DNA from: Planctomycetota bacterium
GTDB lineage: Bacteria; Planctomycetota; Planctomycetia; Pirellulales; Lacipirellulaceae
Direction of reading: 5' to 3'
Assembly (NCBI GenBank): GCA_013286045.1
Contig: JABDGM010000024.1
Coordinates: forward strand, 1 to 46,994
Length of the DNA: 46,994 nucleotides
The notes under the pieces were generated by a model that saw nothing but the letters and a program-made list of their open reading frames with translations, did not search any database and had not been told where the DNA came from. The stretch's first letter is position 1. Every line of letters starts with the position of its first letter. The position numbers were made by a program, and so were the translations under genes. Positions 1 to 8,868 of the stretch are shown piece after piece.

Positions 1-624
1 GATCGCGCGGAGAAACTTCGGCCGGGGCAGGGCAGGGATTTCGCCGATGCTGCTAGGCTTCGCCGCCCGCGGCGGATCGCTTCGCAGCATGTTCGCCGTG
101 GCCGATACGTCCCACTCGGCGAACGCCTCATCGAACGGCAACGGTTCGACCATTTGAAAGCCGACAATGCTCTTATGAGCACGTTCCATCGCCGCATGAA
201 TTGCGGACAGATTCGTAAGCTCGCTCATCGGGCCTTGCATCGCTGCCGCACCCGCAGCCGTCGACTTGTTGGCCGTCGTTTCCCCGCTCCAGCTTCGCCA
301 CAGGCTCTTGATTTCACCTGAGTCGATCGGCGTGACGCCATCGTGAAGGATAATCGCATCCGACCGCACGCGGCGCTGTGCGTAATCGATCACCGAGCCA
401 AGCCCGCGGCGCTGGCGGTGGCGGCGGACGGACACCTGCGGAAAGTGCGCGGCGAGTTCCTCGGCCACTTCGTAGGTAGAATCGCTCGAGCCGTCGTCGA
501 TGATGAGCACGCCGAATTTCGACGTCAGCTCACTCGCGAGCTCGAGGATTTCGTTCACGTTTTTTCGTAGCCGCGTTTCGCCATTGTAAACGGGCAGTAC
601 GACGGTCAAGGACTTGTTGAACAC
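1..624 (-). CDS. Glycosyltransferase family 2, N-terminal part (runs off window)
   Basis: This is the first 208 codons of a GT2-type glycosyltransferase; the 3' end lies beyond base 1. Seen in the sequence: a GTG start at 624 with GGAGA just upstream, then the nucleotide-sugar fold signature VVLPVYNGE (about residues 7-15), a beta strand ending in IIDDGSSD (about 44-51), and a strand ILHDGVTPID where the family normally has its metal-binding DxD-like motif. Family members transfer a sugar from an NDP- or dolichyl/undecaprenyl-activated donor at the cytoplasmic face of the membrane. The usual acidic pair is reduced to a single HDG here, so the metal site may be altered. Residues beyond about 110 do not resemble a standard GT2 C-terminus. 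Donor and acceptor cannot be told from this fragment. Confidence 0.75.
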   Translation of the reverse strand, partial: MFNKSLTVVLPVYNGETRLRKNVNEILELASELTSKFGVLIIDDGSSDSTYEVAEELAAHFPQVSVRRHRQRRGLGSVIDYAQRRVRSDAIILHDGVTPIDSGEIKSLWRSWSGETTANKSTAAGAAAMQGPMSELTNLSAIHAAMERAHKSIVGFQMVEPLPFDEAFAEWDVSATANMLRSDPPRAAKPSSIGEIPALPRPKFLRAI

Positions 625-828
625 GCTGTCTCCAACGCATTGAGAGTGAGCGAGCGTGCCTCCTGCGTCACTGTCGATCCGTCACCACTACCATCGTCGC
701 ACCTTCCGCACTGCTACAGGTTTGTGGAAAAGACAATCTTTGCGCCATCAGTACCGTTTAAAGCATCCTCGCCGCGACTATCTGTAACGAATATCCCGAA
801 CCCGCGGCCTCCGCAAAGAATCCGATAG

Positions 829-850
829 CCGGCGAGCTACGTCTCGCCGG
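829..850. repeat. Perfect hairpin CCGGCGAG-6 nt-CTCGCCGG
   Basis: An 8-bp perfect inverted repeat with a 6-base loop lies 60 bases before hisI, in the 285-base gap between it and the divergent glycosyltransferase. There is no T-tract on either side, so it is a weak terminator candidate. Sequences of this GGCGAGC...GCTCGCC type occur as dispersed intergenic repeats in planctomycetes as far as I recall. I see nothing else in the gap. Confidence 0.5.
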
Positions 851-909
851 AGCGGTCTCTCCGCGATATGCTGTTTTTCACGCCCCATCTTCTGATCAAA
901 TTGAAAACC

Positions 910-1305
910 ATGACCTCACCCGTCTCAATTACCCCGGCCTTTTCCGGCCCCGATGGCCTTATAACCGCCGTCGCACAAGACGCCGCCACCGGCGCCGTGC
1001 TAATGGTCGCCCACATGAACCGCGAAGCCTGGGACGAAACGCTCGCCAGCGGCCGGGTCGTGTATTTCAGCCGAGCCCGAAAACGACTCTGGCGAAAAGG
1101 CGAAGAAAGCGGAAACGTACAAAATGTGAAGGCGGTCTTCGTCGACTGCGATGCCGACACCGTGCTGCTCAAAGTCGAGCAAATCGGCGGTGCGGCGTGC
1201 CACGAAGGATACCCGACCTGCTTCTTCCGCCAAGTAACTCCCGACGGCGTGAAGGTCGTTGCCGAGCGAGTATTTAACCCCCAAGAAGTTTACAAAAAAG
1301 GATGA
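910..1305 (+). CDS. hisI: Phosphoribosyl-AMP cyclohydrolase HisI
   Basis: Histidine biosynthesis step 3: opens the purine ring of phosphoribosyl-AMP to give ProFAR in the cytoplasm. The 131-residue product carries the family hallmarks: WRKGEESGN (61-69), DCDAD (79-83) and the [10 protein letters not shown] segment (97-106). Cys80, Cys97 and Cys104 fit the three zinc-ligand cysteines, and the aspartates of DCDAD fit the magnesium site. An upstream ATG at 868 is in frame, but the homologous region begins just after the ATG at 910, so I prefer the later start. Length matches the stand-alone, single-domain HisI type; the partner activity HisE is a separate gene at 8869, unlike the fused HisIE of enterobacteria. 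The RidA-like gene follows after 4 bases and is probably co-transcribed. Confidence 0.95.
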   Translation: MTSPVSITPAFSGPDGLITAVAQDAATGAVLMVAHMNREAWDETLASGRVVYFSRARKRLWRKGEESGNVQNVKAVFVDCDADTVLLKVEQIGGAACHEGYPTCFFRQVTPDGVKVVAERVFNPQEVYKKG

Positions 1306-1309
1306 CGCC

Positions 1310-1777
1310 GTGAGCCACGAAGCCCGCTTGAAAGAGCTCAAGCTCGAATTGCCGTCGAACGCCCGCACGCTCGGCATGTACAAATTCGTGCTCGTGGACG
1401 GTGGCTTAGCGTACGTTTCCGGGCACGGACCGGTAGGGGCGGATGGCACGTCGGTTTGCGGCAGGCTCGGCGAATCGCTGCAAAAAGAAGCCGGTTTCGA
1501 AGCCGCCCGCCGCACTGGCATCAACGTCATCCGCAGTTTGCGCGAGCAGTTCGGCAGCCTGGACGCAATCGAGCGGATCGTCAAAACGACCGGCTTCGTA
1601 AACGCCGCGCCCGATTTCAAAGATCACCCCGCGGTCATCAACGGCTTCAGCGAATTGATGCGCGACGTTTTCGGCCCGGAAGCAGGTATTGGCTCCCGAA
1701 GCGCAATCGGCGTGGCGTCGCTCCCCGGCGGCTGGGCCGTCGAAATCGAAGCCATATTCAAACTATCCGCCAAGTAG
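1310..1777 (+). CDS. RidA/YjgF-family protein (reactive enamine/imine deaminase type)
   Basis: A 155-residue member of the YjgF/YER057c/UK114 family, which in its best-known form (RidA) hydrolyses reactive 2-aminoacrylate and related enamines/imines to keto acids and ammonia as a cytoplasmic trimer. Visible features: the GLAYVSGHGPV strand (32-42), R130 in GSRSAIGVASLP, where the catalytic arginine of RidA lies, and E145 near the C-terminus where RidA has a conserved glutamate. The longer and divergent N-terminal helix (SHEARLKELKLELP) is typical of the sub-group of about 155 residues, so the precise substrate may differ from RidA. The GTG start at 1310 has AAGGA eight bases upstream. The hisI stop codon sits inside this leader, which points to translation from one message; linkage with histidine genes is plausible because RidA relieves metabolite stress in amino-acid pathways. 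Confidence 0.85.
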   Translation: MSHEARLKELKLELPSNARTLGMYKFVLVDGGLAYVSGHGPVGADGTSVCGRLGESLQKEAGFEAARRTGINVIRSLREQFGSLDAIERIVKTTGFVNAAPDFKDHPAVINGFSELMRDVFGPEAGIGSRSAIGVASLPGGWAVEIEAIFKLSAK

Positions 1778-1808
1778 GCAGCGTCAAACTAGCCGCCAGG
1801 CAGGCAGT

Positions 1809-1877
1809 CCCCGGCTCTGCCAGGGGTTAAATCAACGCCGCGTTCAGGCACACCAAAAACCCCCGGCAGAGCCGGGG
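1809..1877. repeat. Large inverted repeat built of two GC-rich hairpins
   Basis: Arms at 1809-1828 and 1858-1877 are reverse complements at 19 of 20 positions. Each arm is itself a near-palindrome; the second is CCCCCGGC-AGA-GCCGGGGG. It lies between two convergent genes, the RidA-like gene and the 43-residue membrane protein, and could serve as a bidirectional transcription barrier, although no T-run follows. A related hairpin is at 18587. Confidence 0.65.
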
Positions 1878-1908
1878 GCTACCTGCATTCCAGGAGTGGC
1901 AACTCCCG

Positions 1909-2040
1909 CTAGATACCTTCGTGATCGAACGCTTCGTTAGCGAGTATCACGACTTGGTGCCGGCTCCGGTCCATGTAAACGCCGAGCATGTATCCCAGCC
2001 CCAAATTCAAAAGTGCGATGATTGCGACGTACCAAACCAT
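1909..2040 (-). CDS. Small single-span membrane protein, 43 aa
   Basis: Short ORF starting MVWYVAIIALLNLGLGYMLG and ending in NEAFDHEGI. The first 24 residues form one good transmembrane helix, followed by a hydrophilic tail that begins VYMDRSRH; positive charges after the helix suggest the C-terminus is cytoplasmic. The ribosome-binding signal is weak (GGGTGAGC upstream). I do not recognise a family by name. The clear hydrophobic/hydrophilic division and normal codon use argue for a real gene. It is convergent with the RidA-like gene, with the large inverted repeat between them, and downstream of nothing on its own strand except the thioredoxin/protease gene, which ends at 2178 and runs in the opposite order on the same strand (upstream of it). 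Confidence 0.55.
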   Translation of the reverse strand: MVWYVAIIALLNLGLGYMLGVYMDRSRHQVVILANEAFDHEGI

Positions 2041-2177
2041 GAAAAGCTCACCCAGGGCCGGAAACTTCTAGACACAGCTTTAGTCTAGGTTACAAAACGC
2101 CGCGAATTCGGCTCACGACAGCCGCTGACGGACGTAGCGATTGTCCGGCTTCCGGATACTCGTGACCGGGGACGAAT

Positions 2178-3668
2178 TTACTTCCTCAGCGGCGCCTGTG
2201 GATCCCGCTGGCGGGCTTCCAACGCGTGCACGAACCCCGGCGAAGCGTCACCGATCGTAATGATTTCGCTTTCGGCGCCAGGCGACTTCGGCCGCACGAT
2301 AACAACGACTTCCGCCGACGTACTGCGCTTCATGATTTCATCAAACGATGCCTGTTCAGCGGCGCTCAAGTTTTGCGGCGCGGGAGATTTCGTTTCGGCG
2401 ATCGCCGTCGGAGTCGTTCCAGCAGGCGGCGCTATGGGGTCGCTAGGTGCCTGCGCGCGAATGAGCGGAGCAGTGCCCGCAACGTCGCCCGGCTTCCCAT
2501 TCTTGGCGTAAACGTCTTTCAAGCCGAGCCGATCAAGCTCGCCATGAACAGAGTCGAGCCCAGCGTACAACCCCTGCCTGCCTTCGTAGTCCGCGGCGTA
2601 GCAAACGCCAATCAACTGACCCTGCGTATTGAACAGTCCACCGCCGCTGCGGCCTTCTTCGGGAGCACCGCTGACCTCGATGTTCGACGGGCCAAGATAG
2701 TGGTCGAGTTCAATAACGCGCTGAGGCAGTAGAGTTGGATCTTTTCCATTGCTACAGCCAATCGTGGCAACCCGGTCGCCGTGTCCAATTTGCGTATGGT
2801 CTGGCGCGATCGGCACGACGGGAACTTGGCGATTGGGCTTAATGCTGATGAACGCCACATCGCGCTCCAAATCGAAACTGATGAGCGTCCCCGGGAACTG
2901 CTGGGATACTTGCAGGCCGTTCGGGCCGACGTCGAACATCTCGACCGTCATCGGGCCTTTGCCCTTGGAATCACGGAACAGATGACCGCACGTAAGAATC
3001 AAAGCCTCGCCGCTGCGGGAGTCGATGATCGTCCCCGTGCCGGATGACCGGCCTTGAGGGTCATCGACACGAATGCGAACCGTCGCGGCCATCAGATTCG
3101 GCGGAAAGTCGTTCGACGCGGTTTGACGAGCAGGAGCGTCACCCGGCGCTTGGCCCGCGCCCGTAATCGGAATTTGGATGGATCCAGGTTGTCGTCCTAG
3201 TGAAGGTGGTGCCGAGGCCGAGTTCGAACCAAGCTGCGGCGCCGGCCCTTGGGCCGTTGTTCTGAGCGCTGCGCCGGGATCGGGCGATTGGGTGCGCGTG
3301 CGACGCTGCTGCACCACGACGTCCTTCGCATGCTCGAACATCTGTTCGAGATCTTCGATGCTTGTCGCGCCGACCTTACGATCGACTTCGCGGCCATCGA
3401 CGAGCATCACGAAGCACGGAATGCTGTGAACGTTAAACTGCTGCGACGTTTGAGAATCGCGCGTCGTGTCGATTTCCCGAATCGGGTAGCTCGCCTGCTC
3501 GAGCGCGTGCATCGTCGGCTTCATGCCCATGCACGGGCCACACTGCGGCGACCAGAAATCGAGCAACACGATTTCCGAATTCGCGCCGTAGGCCGTGAGG
3601 CTTAACGACGTAACTACCAGCGCGAGCGCCGCGGCTGCGGGGCACCGCCCGTAGGGTAGTCGGACCAT
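2178..3668 (-). CDS. Exported thioredoxin-trypsin-like protease fusion
   Basis: A 496-residue protein with, in order: N-terminal signal peptide (hydrophobic about 10-28, AYGA-N), a thioredoxin fold (about 32-118) with WSPQCGPC (CGPC at 43-46) and the cis-proline SIP at 82-84, a low-complexity proline/serine linker (about 125-188), a trypsin-like serine protease domain (about 189-375) with His229 in TCGHL, Asp270 in LERDVAF and Ser341 in GRSGGGL, and a disordered C-terminal tail. Both catalytic sets look complete. It should act outside the cytoplasmic membrane, where it may couple disulphide handling with proteolysis; that coupling is inference. The start is set by AAGGAGGG lying six bases before the ATG at 3668; an in-frame ATG at 3698 has no such signal. 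Confidence 0.85.
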   Translation of the reverse strand: MVRLPYGRCPAAAALALVVTSLSLTAYGANSEIVLLDFWSPQCGPCMGMKPTMHALEQASYPIREIDTTRDSQTSQQFNVHSIPCFVMLVDGREVDRKVGATSIEDLEQMFEHAKDVVVQQRRTRTQSPDPGAALRTTAQGPAPQLGSNSASAPPSLGRQPGSIQIPITGAGQAPGDAPARQTASNDFPPNLMAATVRIRVDDPQGRSSGTGTIIDSRSGEALILTCGHLFRDSKGKGPMTVEMFDVGPNGLQVSQQFPGTLISFDLERDVAFISIKPNRQVPVVPIAPDHTQIGHGDRVATIGCSNGKDPTLLPQRVIELDHYLGPSNIEVSGAPEEGRSGGGLFNTQGQLIGVCYAADYEGRQGLYAGLDSVHGELDRLGLKDVYAKNGKPGDVAGTAPLIRAQAPSDPIAPPAGTTPTAIAETKSPAPQNLSAAEQASFDEIMKRSTSAEVVVIVRPKSPGAESEIITIGDASPGFVHALEARQRDPQAPLRK

Positions 3669-4086
3669 CCGTCCCTCCTTGGAAGGTGTGGTCGGCATGC
3701 CGCCGTGGCGACGTCGGTCACCGCGAGGACATCACGCCTGGCCTGAAGATCGCAATTCACGCTGCCGGTTGATTAGCATCCTGCTAATCGCGGGGGTGGC
3801 AGAGGAATTCGGGTGCGAGCTGGGTCGGGCGCGTAAAGCGAACCAGTGGGTGTTGATTGGCGTCGGTATCGATACGGGCGATCCGGCGCTGGGGCGACAC
3901 TTTCCACGACTTCCATGATTCGTACAAGGCCAGCTTGGCCGACCAACGAGCGAACGCACTCCCGAAGAGCGGGAGGGCGGGCTACAATGACGCGGCGAAT
4001 GCCGACGGACATGCGTGCTAGCATGCGATTCGTCTCGGCTTTCCCGCAACAATCTCAATTTCACCGCAGAAAACTGCAGCTTTATT
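3669..4086. other. Divergent intergenic region, no gene seen
   Basis: This 418-base gap separates the divergent protease and metG genes and must hold both promoters. Several overlapping ORFs on both strands run through it but none resembles a known family, and none has a convincing ribosome-binding site. No strong -35/-10 pair stands out. Confidence 0.4.
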
Positions 4087-6147
4087 GTGCGACGCATTCT
4101 CGTTACTTCCGCCCTGCCCTACGCCAATGGCGACATCCACATCGGGCATTTGGTCGAGTACATCCAGACAGATATCTGGGTGCGGTTCCAAAAACTGATC
4201 GGGAACCGCTGCCTATATATGTGCGCGGATGACACACACGGCACGGCGGTGATGATAAGCGCCCGCAAAGCCGGTGTCACCGAGGCCGAATTTATTGCTC
4301 AAATGCAAGCTGCGCACGAGCGTGATTTCGCCGCGTTCGACATTCGCTTCGATAACTACGGCAGCACTAACAGCCCCGAAAATCGCATACTGTGTGAGCA
4401 AATCTGGACGTCAATTCGCGAAGCCGGCTTAGTGAAGTCCCGCGACATCGAGCAGCTCTTCGACCCGAAGGCCGGAACGTTTCTCGCCGATCGATTCGTG
4501 CGCGGAACCTGTCCCAACTGCAAATCGCCCGATCAGCCCGGCGACAATTGCAGCAAGTGTGGCCACCACTACAGCCCGACCGAGCTAATCGATCCGCGCA
4601 GCACGCTCAGCGATGCGACGCCCGAGCTTCGCAAAGCGCTCCACCTATTCATTGAATTGGAAAAACTGCACGCCTTTCTCGAAGACTGGACGCAAAGCGG
4701 CAAACATCTGCAGCCCGAGATCGCCAACTATTTGAAAGGGCATTTTCTCGGCGAGCCGCTACGCGATTGGGACATCTCGCGACCGGCGCCCTACTTCGGC
4801 TTCGAAATTCCCGATAGCCCCGGCAACTACTGGTACGTGTGGTTCGACGCGCCAATCGGTTACATGGCCTCGACGCAGCAATGGTGCGACCGCCACGGCG
4901 AGAAGCTCAACGATTGGTGGCGATCCAATGACTGCGAAATCCACCATTTCATCGGCAAAGACATTACCTACTTCCACACGCTCTTCTGGCCCGGAATGCT
5001 GAAGACGGCCGGTTACAGCCTGCCAGAGAAAGTCCACATCCACGGCTTCCTCACCGTGGATGGCGAGAAGATGTCGAAAAGCAAAGGCACGTTCGTCGCC
5101 GCGAAGACGTACCTGAAACATCTCGACCCGAGCTATCTGCGGTACTTCTACGCCACGAAGCTCTCTTCGCGAGTAGAGGATTTGGATCTCGTCATCGACG
5201 AGTTCGTAGCCAAGGTGAATACCGATCTCGTGAACAAGGTGGTCAACCTGGCGAGTCGCACAGCAAAGTTCGTCGAAAGCAGCGGGCTGTCGCCCACCTA
5301 CCCCGACGACGGCGGCCTGTTTGCCGAGGCCGCCAAACTGGGCGCGGAAATTCGCGACGCCTACGAAGCCACCGATTACAGCCGGGCCGTGCGACTCATC
5401 GTCGGCCTGGCCGATCGGGCGAATCCGTACGTCGAAGATCGCAAACCGTGGGATCTCAAGAAAGACCCCGCCCGGGCGCGCGAGCTACAAGATGTCTGCA
5501 CCGTCGCCCTGAATTTATTCCGACAAATCATCATTTATCTCTCTCCAGTGTTGCCGCGACTCGCTGAACAATCTGCTGACCTGCTCAGTGACCCAATCCA
5601 GCACTGGGACCAATCGCAACAACCGCTAGTTGGCACCCGCATCAACAAATTCAAGCACCTGCTCCAGCGAGTGGAAGAAAAGGACGTCCAAGCCATGATC
5701 GAAGACAGCAAACCCACCCCCGGCGAGTCCGCTTCAGCGGACCGGCAACCGGGCGCCGCATCCCAATGGAACGACTCCGGCGATTCACTCGCCGCCGAGC
5801 CCCTCGCCCCCGAGTGCACCATCGACGACTTCGCCAAAATCGACCTCCGCGTCGCCCGCGTGATCGCCGCCGAAGAAGTCCCCGAAGCCAAGAAGCTCAT
5901 TAAGCTCACACTCAGCCTCGGCGGCGATACGACGAAAAACGTTTTCGCCGGGATCAAAGAAGCGTACAAGCCAGCCGATCTTGTCGGCAAATTGGTCGTC
6001 TGCGTCGCAAACCTCGCCCCTCGGAAGATGAAATTCGGGGTCAGCGAAGGAATGGTCACCGCCGCGAGCACCGAAGGCGCACCGCCAAGTGAAGTGTTTG
6101 TGATCACCGCCGACCAGGGCGCCGTGCCCGGGCAGCGCGTCCACTGA
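4087..6147 (+). CDS. metG: Methionyl-tRNA synthetase with C-terminal tRNA-binding domain
   Basis: Charges tRNA-Met with methionine in the cytoplasm. Predicted 686 residues. Class I signatures are intact: HIGH at 18-21 in [10 protein letters not shown], and KMSKS at 328-332. The connective-peptide zinc knuckle has four cysteines (142, 145, 155, 158). An anticodon-binding helical domain follows, then a low-complexity linker (about 535-575) and a Trbp111/EMAP-II-type OB-fold (about 577-686: [24 protein letters not shown]), which helps dimerise and hold tRNA. I chose the GTG at 4087 because it gives [15 protein letters not shown], the normal N-terminus of this family; an in-frame ATG at 4015 would add 24 unsupported residues. 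No strong Shine-Dalgarno is visible before the GTG. Confidence 0.95.
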   Translation: MRRILVTSALPYANGDIHIGHLVEYIQTDIWVRFQKLIGNRCLYMCADDTHGTAVMISARKAGVTEAEFIAQMQAAHERDFAAFDIRFDNYGSTNSPENRILCEQIWTSIREAGLVKSRDIEQLFDPKAGTFLADRFVRGTCPNCKSPDQPGDNCSKCGHHYSPTELIDPRSTLSDATPELRKALHLFIELEKLHAFLEDWTQSGKHLQPEIANYLKGHFLGEPLRDWDISRPAPYFGFEIPDSPGNYWYVWFDAPIGYMASTQQWCDRHGEKLNDWWRSNDCEIHHFIGKDITYFHTLFWPGMLKTAGYSLPEKVHIHGFLTVDGEKMSKSKGTFVAAKTYLKHLDPSYLRYFYATKLSSRVEDLDLVIDEFVAKVNTDLVNKVVNLASRTAKFVESSGLSPTYPDDGGLFAEAAKLGAEIRDAYEATDYSRAVRLIVGLADRANPYVEDRKPWDLKKDPARARELQDVCTVALNLFRQIIIYLSPVLPRLAEQSADLLSDPIQHWDQSQQPLVGTRINKFKHLLQRVEEKDVQAMIEDSKPTPGESASADRQPGAASQWNDSGDSLAAEPLAPECTIDDFAKIDLRVARVIAAEEVPEAKKLIKLTLSLGGDTTKNVFAGIKEAYKPADLVGKLVVCVANLAPRKMKFGVSEGMVTAASTEGAPPSEVFVITADQGAVPGQRVH

Positions 6148-6239
6148 GCCGCGTCACGCTCCCGCCGTGACTTTGACATATCGCGACGTGCCTTTTAGAG
6201 TGAAGCCCGCAGTTTCAACGGTCCTGGAGCGAGCTTTTT

Positions 6240-7202
6240 ATGCCTCGCGCACGCTTGCATCGATCGAGCGTTGTAGTCGGCGTCATCGCGGCGTGTTTGC
6301 TGGTGCTCCTCTGCGTGCCGGGTCGCATTTATGAGCTCTATCCGGGCAGCTCGATCAAGTTTGAGCACGGCTGGCCGCTTGTGTATCTGCGCCGCGAAAC
6401 GGTGGTAACGCCGCCCACGGCAACGACGTTCAAAAATTATCGCAGCTCGCTCGATTCGCTTCCCATGGGCGGAATCCCGTGGCTGTCCGCAGACAACTGG
6501 CGGTTCTGGGAGGCCGCAGATTTTACCGATACTCCGAGAAGAGAATTCAGCCCCGTCGATCTCGCCTTCGACGCCCTCCTGCTTCTGCTGCTCCTGACCT
6601 CGATCGTGATCCTCTTCGAATACCGCCGCCGTCGGCGCGCAAGTATTCTCAGCTTCAGTCTGACCGACGGGTTTGTCGCTCTAACGCTCGCATGCTGCGC
6701 GCTCGGCTGGTTCGCCCTAATTAGAAACACCTTTCAGCGCGAAGTCGCCGCACAAGCCGCGCTTGAGGACGAAGACAGCCCCGGCAGTTGCGAAGAGGTA
6801 TGCATTGCCCCCGCTTGGACCCGCTCGCTTGTCGGCGATCGATGGATGCCATTATTCATGTAACGTGCTGGCAAGATCGACGCCGGCGCGGACATCGTCA
6901 AGCTTCCCGTATTATGCGATGACATGCGGGCGTTACCCTACTCAACGGAGCTTGCGTTGTATGGCCCCATATTCGGCGATGGCCACTACCCCTACGCCCG
7001 CCTCAAAGTGATTCGCCAGCTACAGACGCTGTGCGTCGGCACTTATCCGCGTCTCGATGATCGCGATGTCCGAGAACTGAGCCAATTGAGCAGTCTAAAG
7101 AAGCTGATACTGCCCGAGGGCACAGCCACGCCGGAGATTATCGACCGGCTGCAAACGGCTCTACCGCGCTGTACGATAGTACAAGCCGACGCGGATTTAT
7201 AA
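6240..7202 (+). pseudogene. Membrane/leucine-rich protein interrupted by an in-frame TAA
   Basis: The reading frame opens at the ATG 6240 and runs 207 codons to a TAA at 6861-6863, then continues in the same frame without another stop for 112 codons to 7202. Part one has three hydrophobic helices (about 10-28, 108-128, 143-163). Part two contains leucine-rich units such as LKVIRQLQTLCVG, VRELSQLSSLKKLILP and a terminal LQTALPRCTIVQAD. Planctomycetes have many proteins of exactly this layout: N-terminal membrane helices and a few C-terminal LRRs ending in LP-x-C. So the two pieces look like one gene of about 320 codons broken by a single nonsense change. It may be a pseudogene, a sequencing error, or two separately translated products (ATG at 6924). 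Confidence 0.7.
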
Positions 7203-7283
7203 GTGCGGCGCGTGCCGCATACGCTTGACCAGCGCTGACCGTCTTAAGCAAGTCTCTGACGAATCTCCCCTTCGAAACCTTCC

Positions 7284-7766
7284 ATGGGAAAGCTGAGCCA
7301 TTTCGACGACGCCGGCGCCAGCCGCATGGTCAACGTCGGAGACAAACCCGTATCGAAACGCCTGGCCCGGGCGAGCGGCTTGGTGCACATGAACGCCACC
7401 ACGCTGGCGCTCATTCTGGATAAGCGGCTCGCCAAAGGCGACGTGCTCGAAATCAGCCGAGTCGCCGGAATCATGGCCGCCAAGCGCACGGCAGAGTTGA
7501 TCCCGCTATGCCACTCTTTACCGCTGGACTCCGTCACGATCGACTTCTCACCGATCGATGAGCAAACGCTCCGCATTGAGGCCACGGCCGAAATCGAAGC
7601 CAAAACTGGCGTCGAAATGGAAGCTCTAACCGCCGTCAGCGTCGCCGCGCTCACGATTTACGACATGTGCAAATCTGTCGACCGCGGCATCACGGTCGGC
7701 ACCATCCAGCTCGAAGAGAAATCGGGCGGCCGCAGCGGTCATTGGCGGCGCGACGCGGCAAAATAG
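7284..7766 (+). CDS. moaC: Cyclic pyranopterin monophosphate synthase MoaC
   Basis: Molybdenum cofactor biosynthesis: converts 3',8-cyclo-GTP (made by MoaA) to cyclic pyranopterin monophosphate in the cytoplasm. The 160-residue length is normal. Diagnostic segments are present: SHFDDAGASRMVNVG at the N-terminus, KRTAELIPLCHSLPL (68-82, with K68 and H77), GVEMEALTAVSVAALTIYDMCK (109-130) and the D127/K130 pair, followed by the C-terminal KSGGRSGHW. No other moa gene is in the window; miaA is convergent just downstream (38 bases between stops). Confidence 0.95.
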   Translation: MGKLSHFDDAGASRMVNVGDKPVSKRLARASGLVHMNATTLALILDKRLAKGDVLEISRVAGIMAAKRTAELIPLCHSLPLDSVTIDFSPIDEQTLRIEATAEIEAKTGVEMEALTAVSVAALTIYDMCKSVDRGITVGTIQLEEKSGGRSGHWRRDAAK

Positions 7767-7803
7767 CCAGAGTGCAACGCACTTCGGATCCTCCGCGATC
7801 ACG

Positions 7804-8745
7804 TTATTCGACGTTCTCCGCTTCGCGCGCAATCCTCTCCGCCAGCTCGGATGAGTTCACTTCGTGTGCGACATCCACGAACCGGCACTCGCTAAGACTC
7901 CGAAACCACGTGCCCTGCCGTTTCGCGAACCGCCGCGTGTGGTAAATGATTCGCGACACCATTTCGTCGTGGCCATATTCGCCGTTTAGAAACGCAATCG
8001 CTTCGTTGTAGCCCACCGCTTGTCGCGCGGTGCGGCTAAGATCATGCCCGTTCTGGATCAGACCGCGGACTTCATCGACGAGCCCCGCATCGACCATCGC
8101 TCGGACCCGCGATTCAATCCGCCGATGCAACTCTTCCCGCTGCCGTCGCAGCACGAACACGCGGCACTCGTCGGCCGCCATGCCATCTTCAAACTGAAGC
8201 TGCTGATGGCTTAACGGCTCGCCGGTCGCGCGGAAAACTTCCAGCGCACGTATCAGGCGTCTCGTGTCGTTCGGATGTATGTTCGATGCCGCGATCGGAT
8301 CGACCTGCGCGAGCCGATCGAACAATGCCTGGCTACCCACATGCTCCAACTCCGCCTCAATTTCGCGGCGTAGATTCCAATTCGCAGGCGGCCCCTCGAA
8401 AAGCCCTCGCAACAGACTCTTCAAATAAAGCGGTGTCCCTCCGACAAAAAGTGGTTCCTTTCCCCGGGCGCGAATGTCCGCCACCACCGCTGCCACCGCA
8501 TCCACGTATTGGGCTACGCTGTACTCCTCCGTCGGGTCAACAATGTCGATCAGATGGTGCGGCACCAATTTGCGAATCTCTCGCGAAGGCTTCGCGGTGC
8601 CAATATCCATCCCGCGATAAATCGCCATCGAATCGAGCGAGATGATCTCCGCACCAAGGCGTTGGGCCAGCGCGACGCCAATAGCCGTCTTCCCCGCGGC
8701 GGTCGCCCCCGTAAGAAACCAGCAATCGTGAAAAGTCGTTGTCAT
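7804..8745 (-). CDS. miaA: tRNA dimethylallyltransferase MiaA
   Basis: Adds the dimethylallyl group to N6 of A37 in tRNAs that read UNN codons. Product of 313 residues, the usual size. Visible: P-loop GATAAGKT (13-20), DSMAIYRGMDIGTAKP (38-53), which binds the prenyl donor and tRNA, the FVGGTPLYLKSL segment (about 98-109) and the C-terminal helical QAVGYNEA and RRFAKRQGTWFR motifs that contact the tRNA backbone. The ATG at 8745 fits the family N-terminus (MTTTFHDCWFLTG); an upstream ATG at 8796 adds 17 residues without support. Convergent with moaC, divergent from hisE. Confidence 0.95.
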   Translation of the reverse strand: MTTTFHDCWFLTGATAAGKTAIGVALAQRLGAEIISLDSMAIYRGMDIGTAKPSREIRKLVPHHLIDIVDPTEEYSVAQYVDAVAAVVADIRARGKEPLFVGGTPLYLKSLLRGLFEGPPANWNLRREIEAELEHVGSQALFDRLAQVDPIAASNIHPNDTRRLIRALEVFRATGEPLSHQQLQFEDGMAADECRVFVLRRQREELHRRIESRVRAMVDAGLVDEVRGLIQNGHDLSRTARQAVGYNEAIAFLNGEYGHDEMVSRIIYHTRRFAKRQGTWFRSLSECRFVDVAHEVNSSELAERIAREAENVE

Positions 8746-8868
8746 AGGCCGGACGAACTTCGAGGCAACATGGAAATGCGGTCTCGCTTGCGGCATCGCC
8801 TTTCGCTACCTAAACTGTGACCAAGACTATTGTTGTGACCGAAGCTTTGGTTGGGAATACGACACCTT

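Noticed and set aside
837-1620. Minus-strand ORFs across hisI and the RidA-like gene
   Set aside because: Shadows of well-supported genes, Ser/Arg-rich, with no motif.
6861-6863. The TAA as selenocysteine or pyrrolysine codon
   Set aside because: Those use TGA and TAG; a TAA here is a nonsense or readthrough case.
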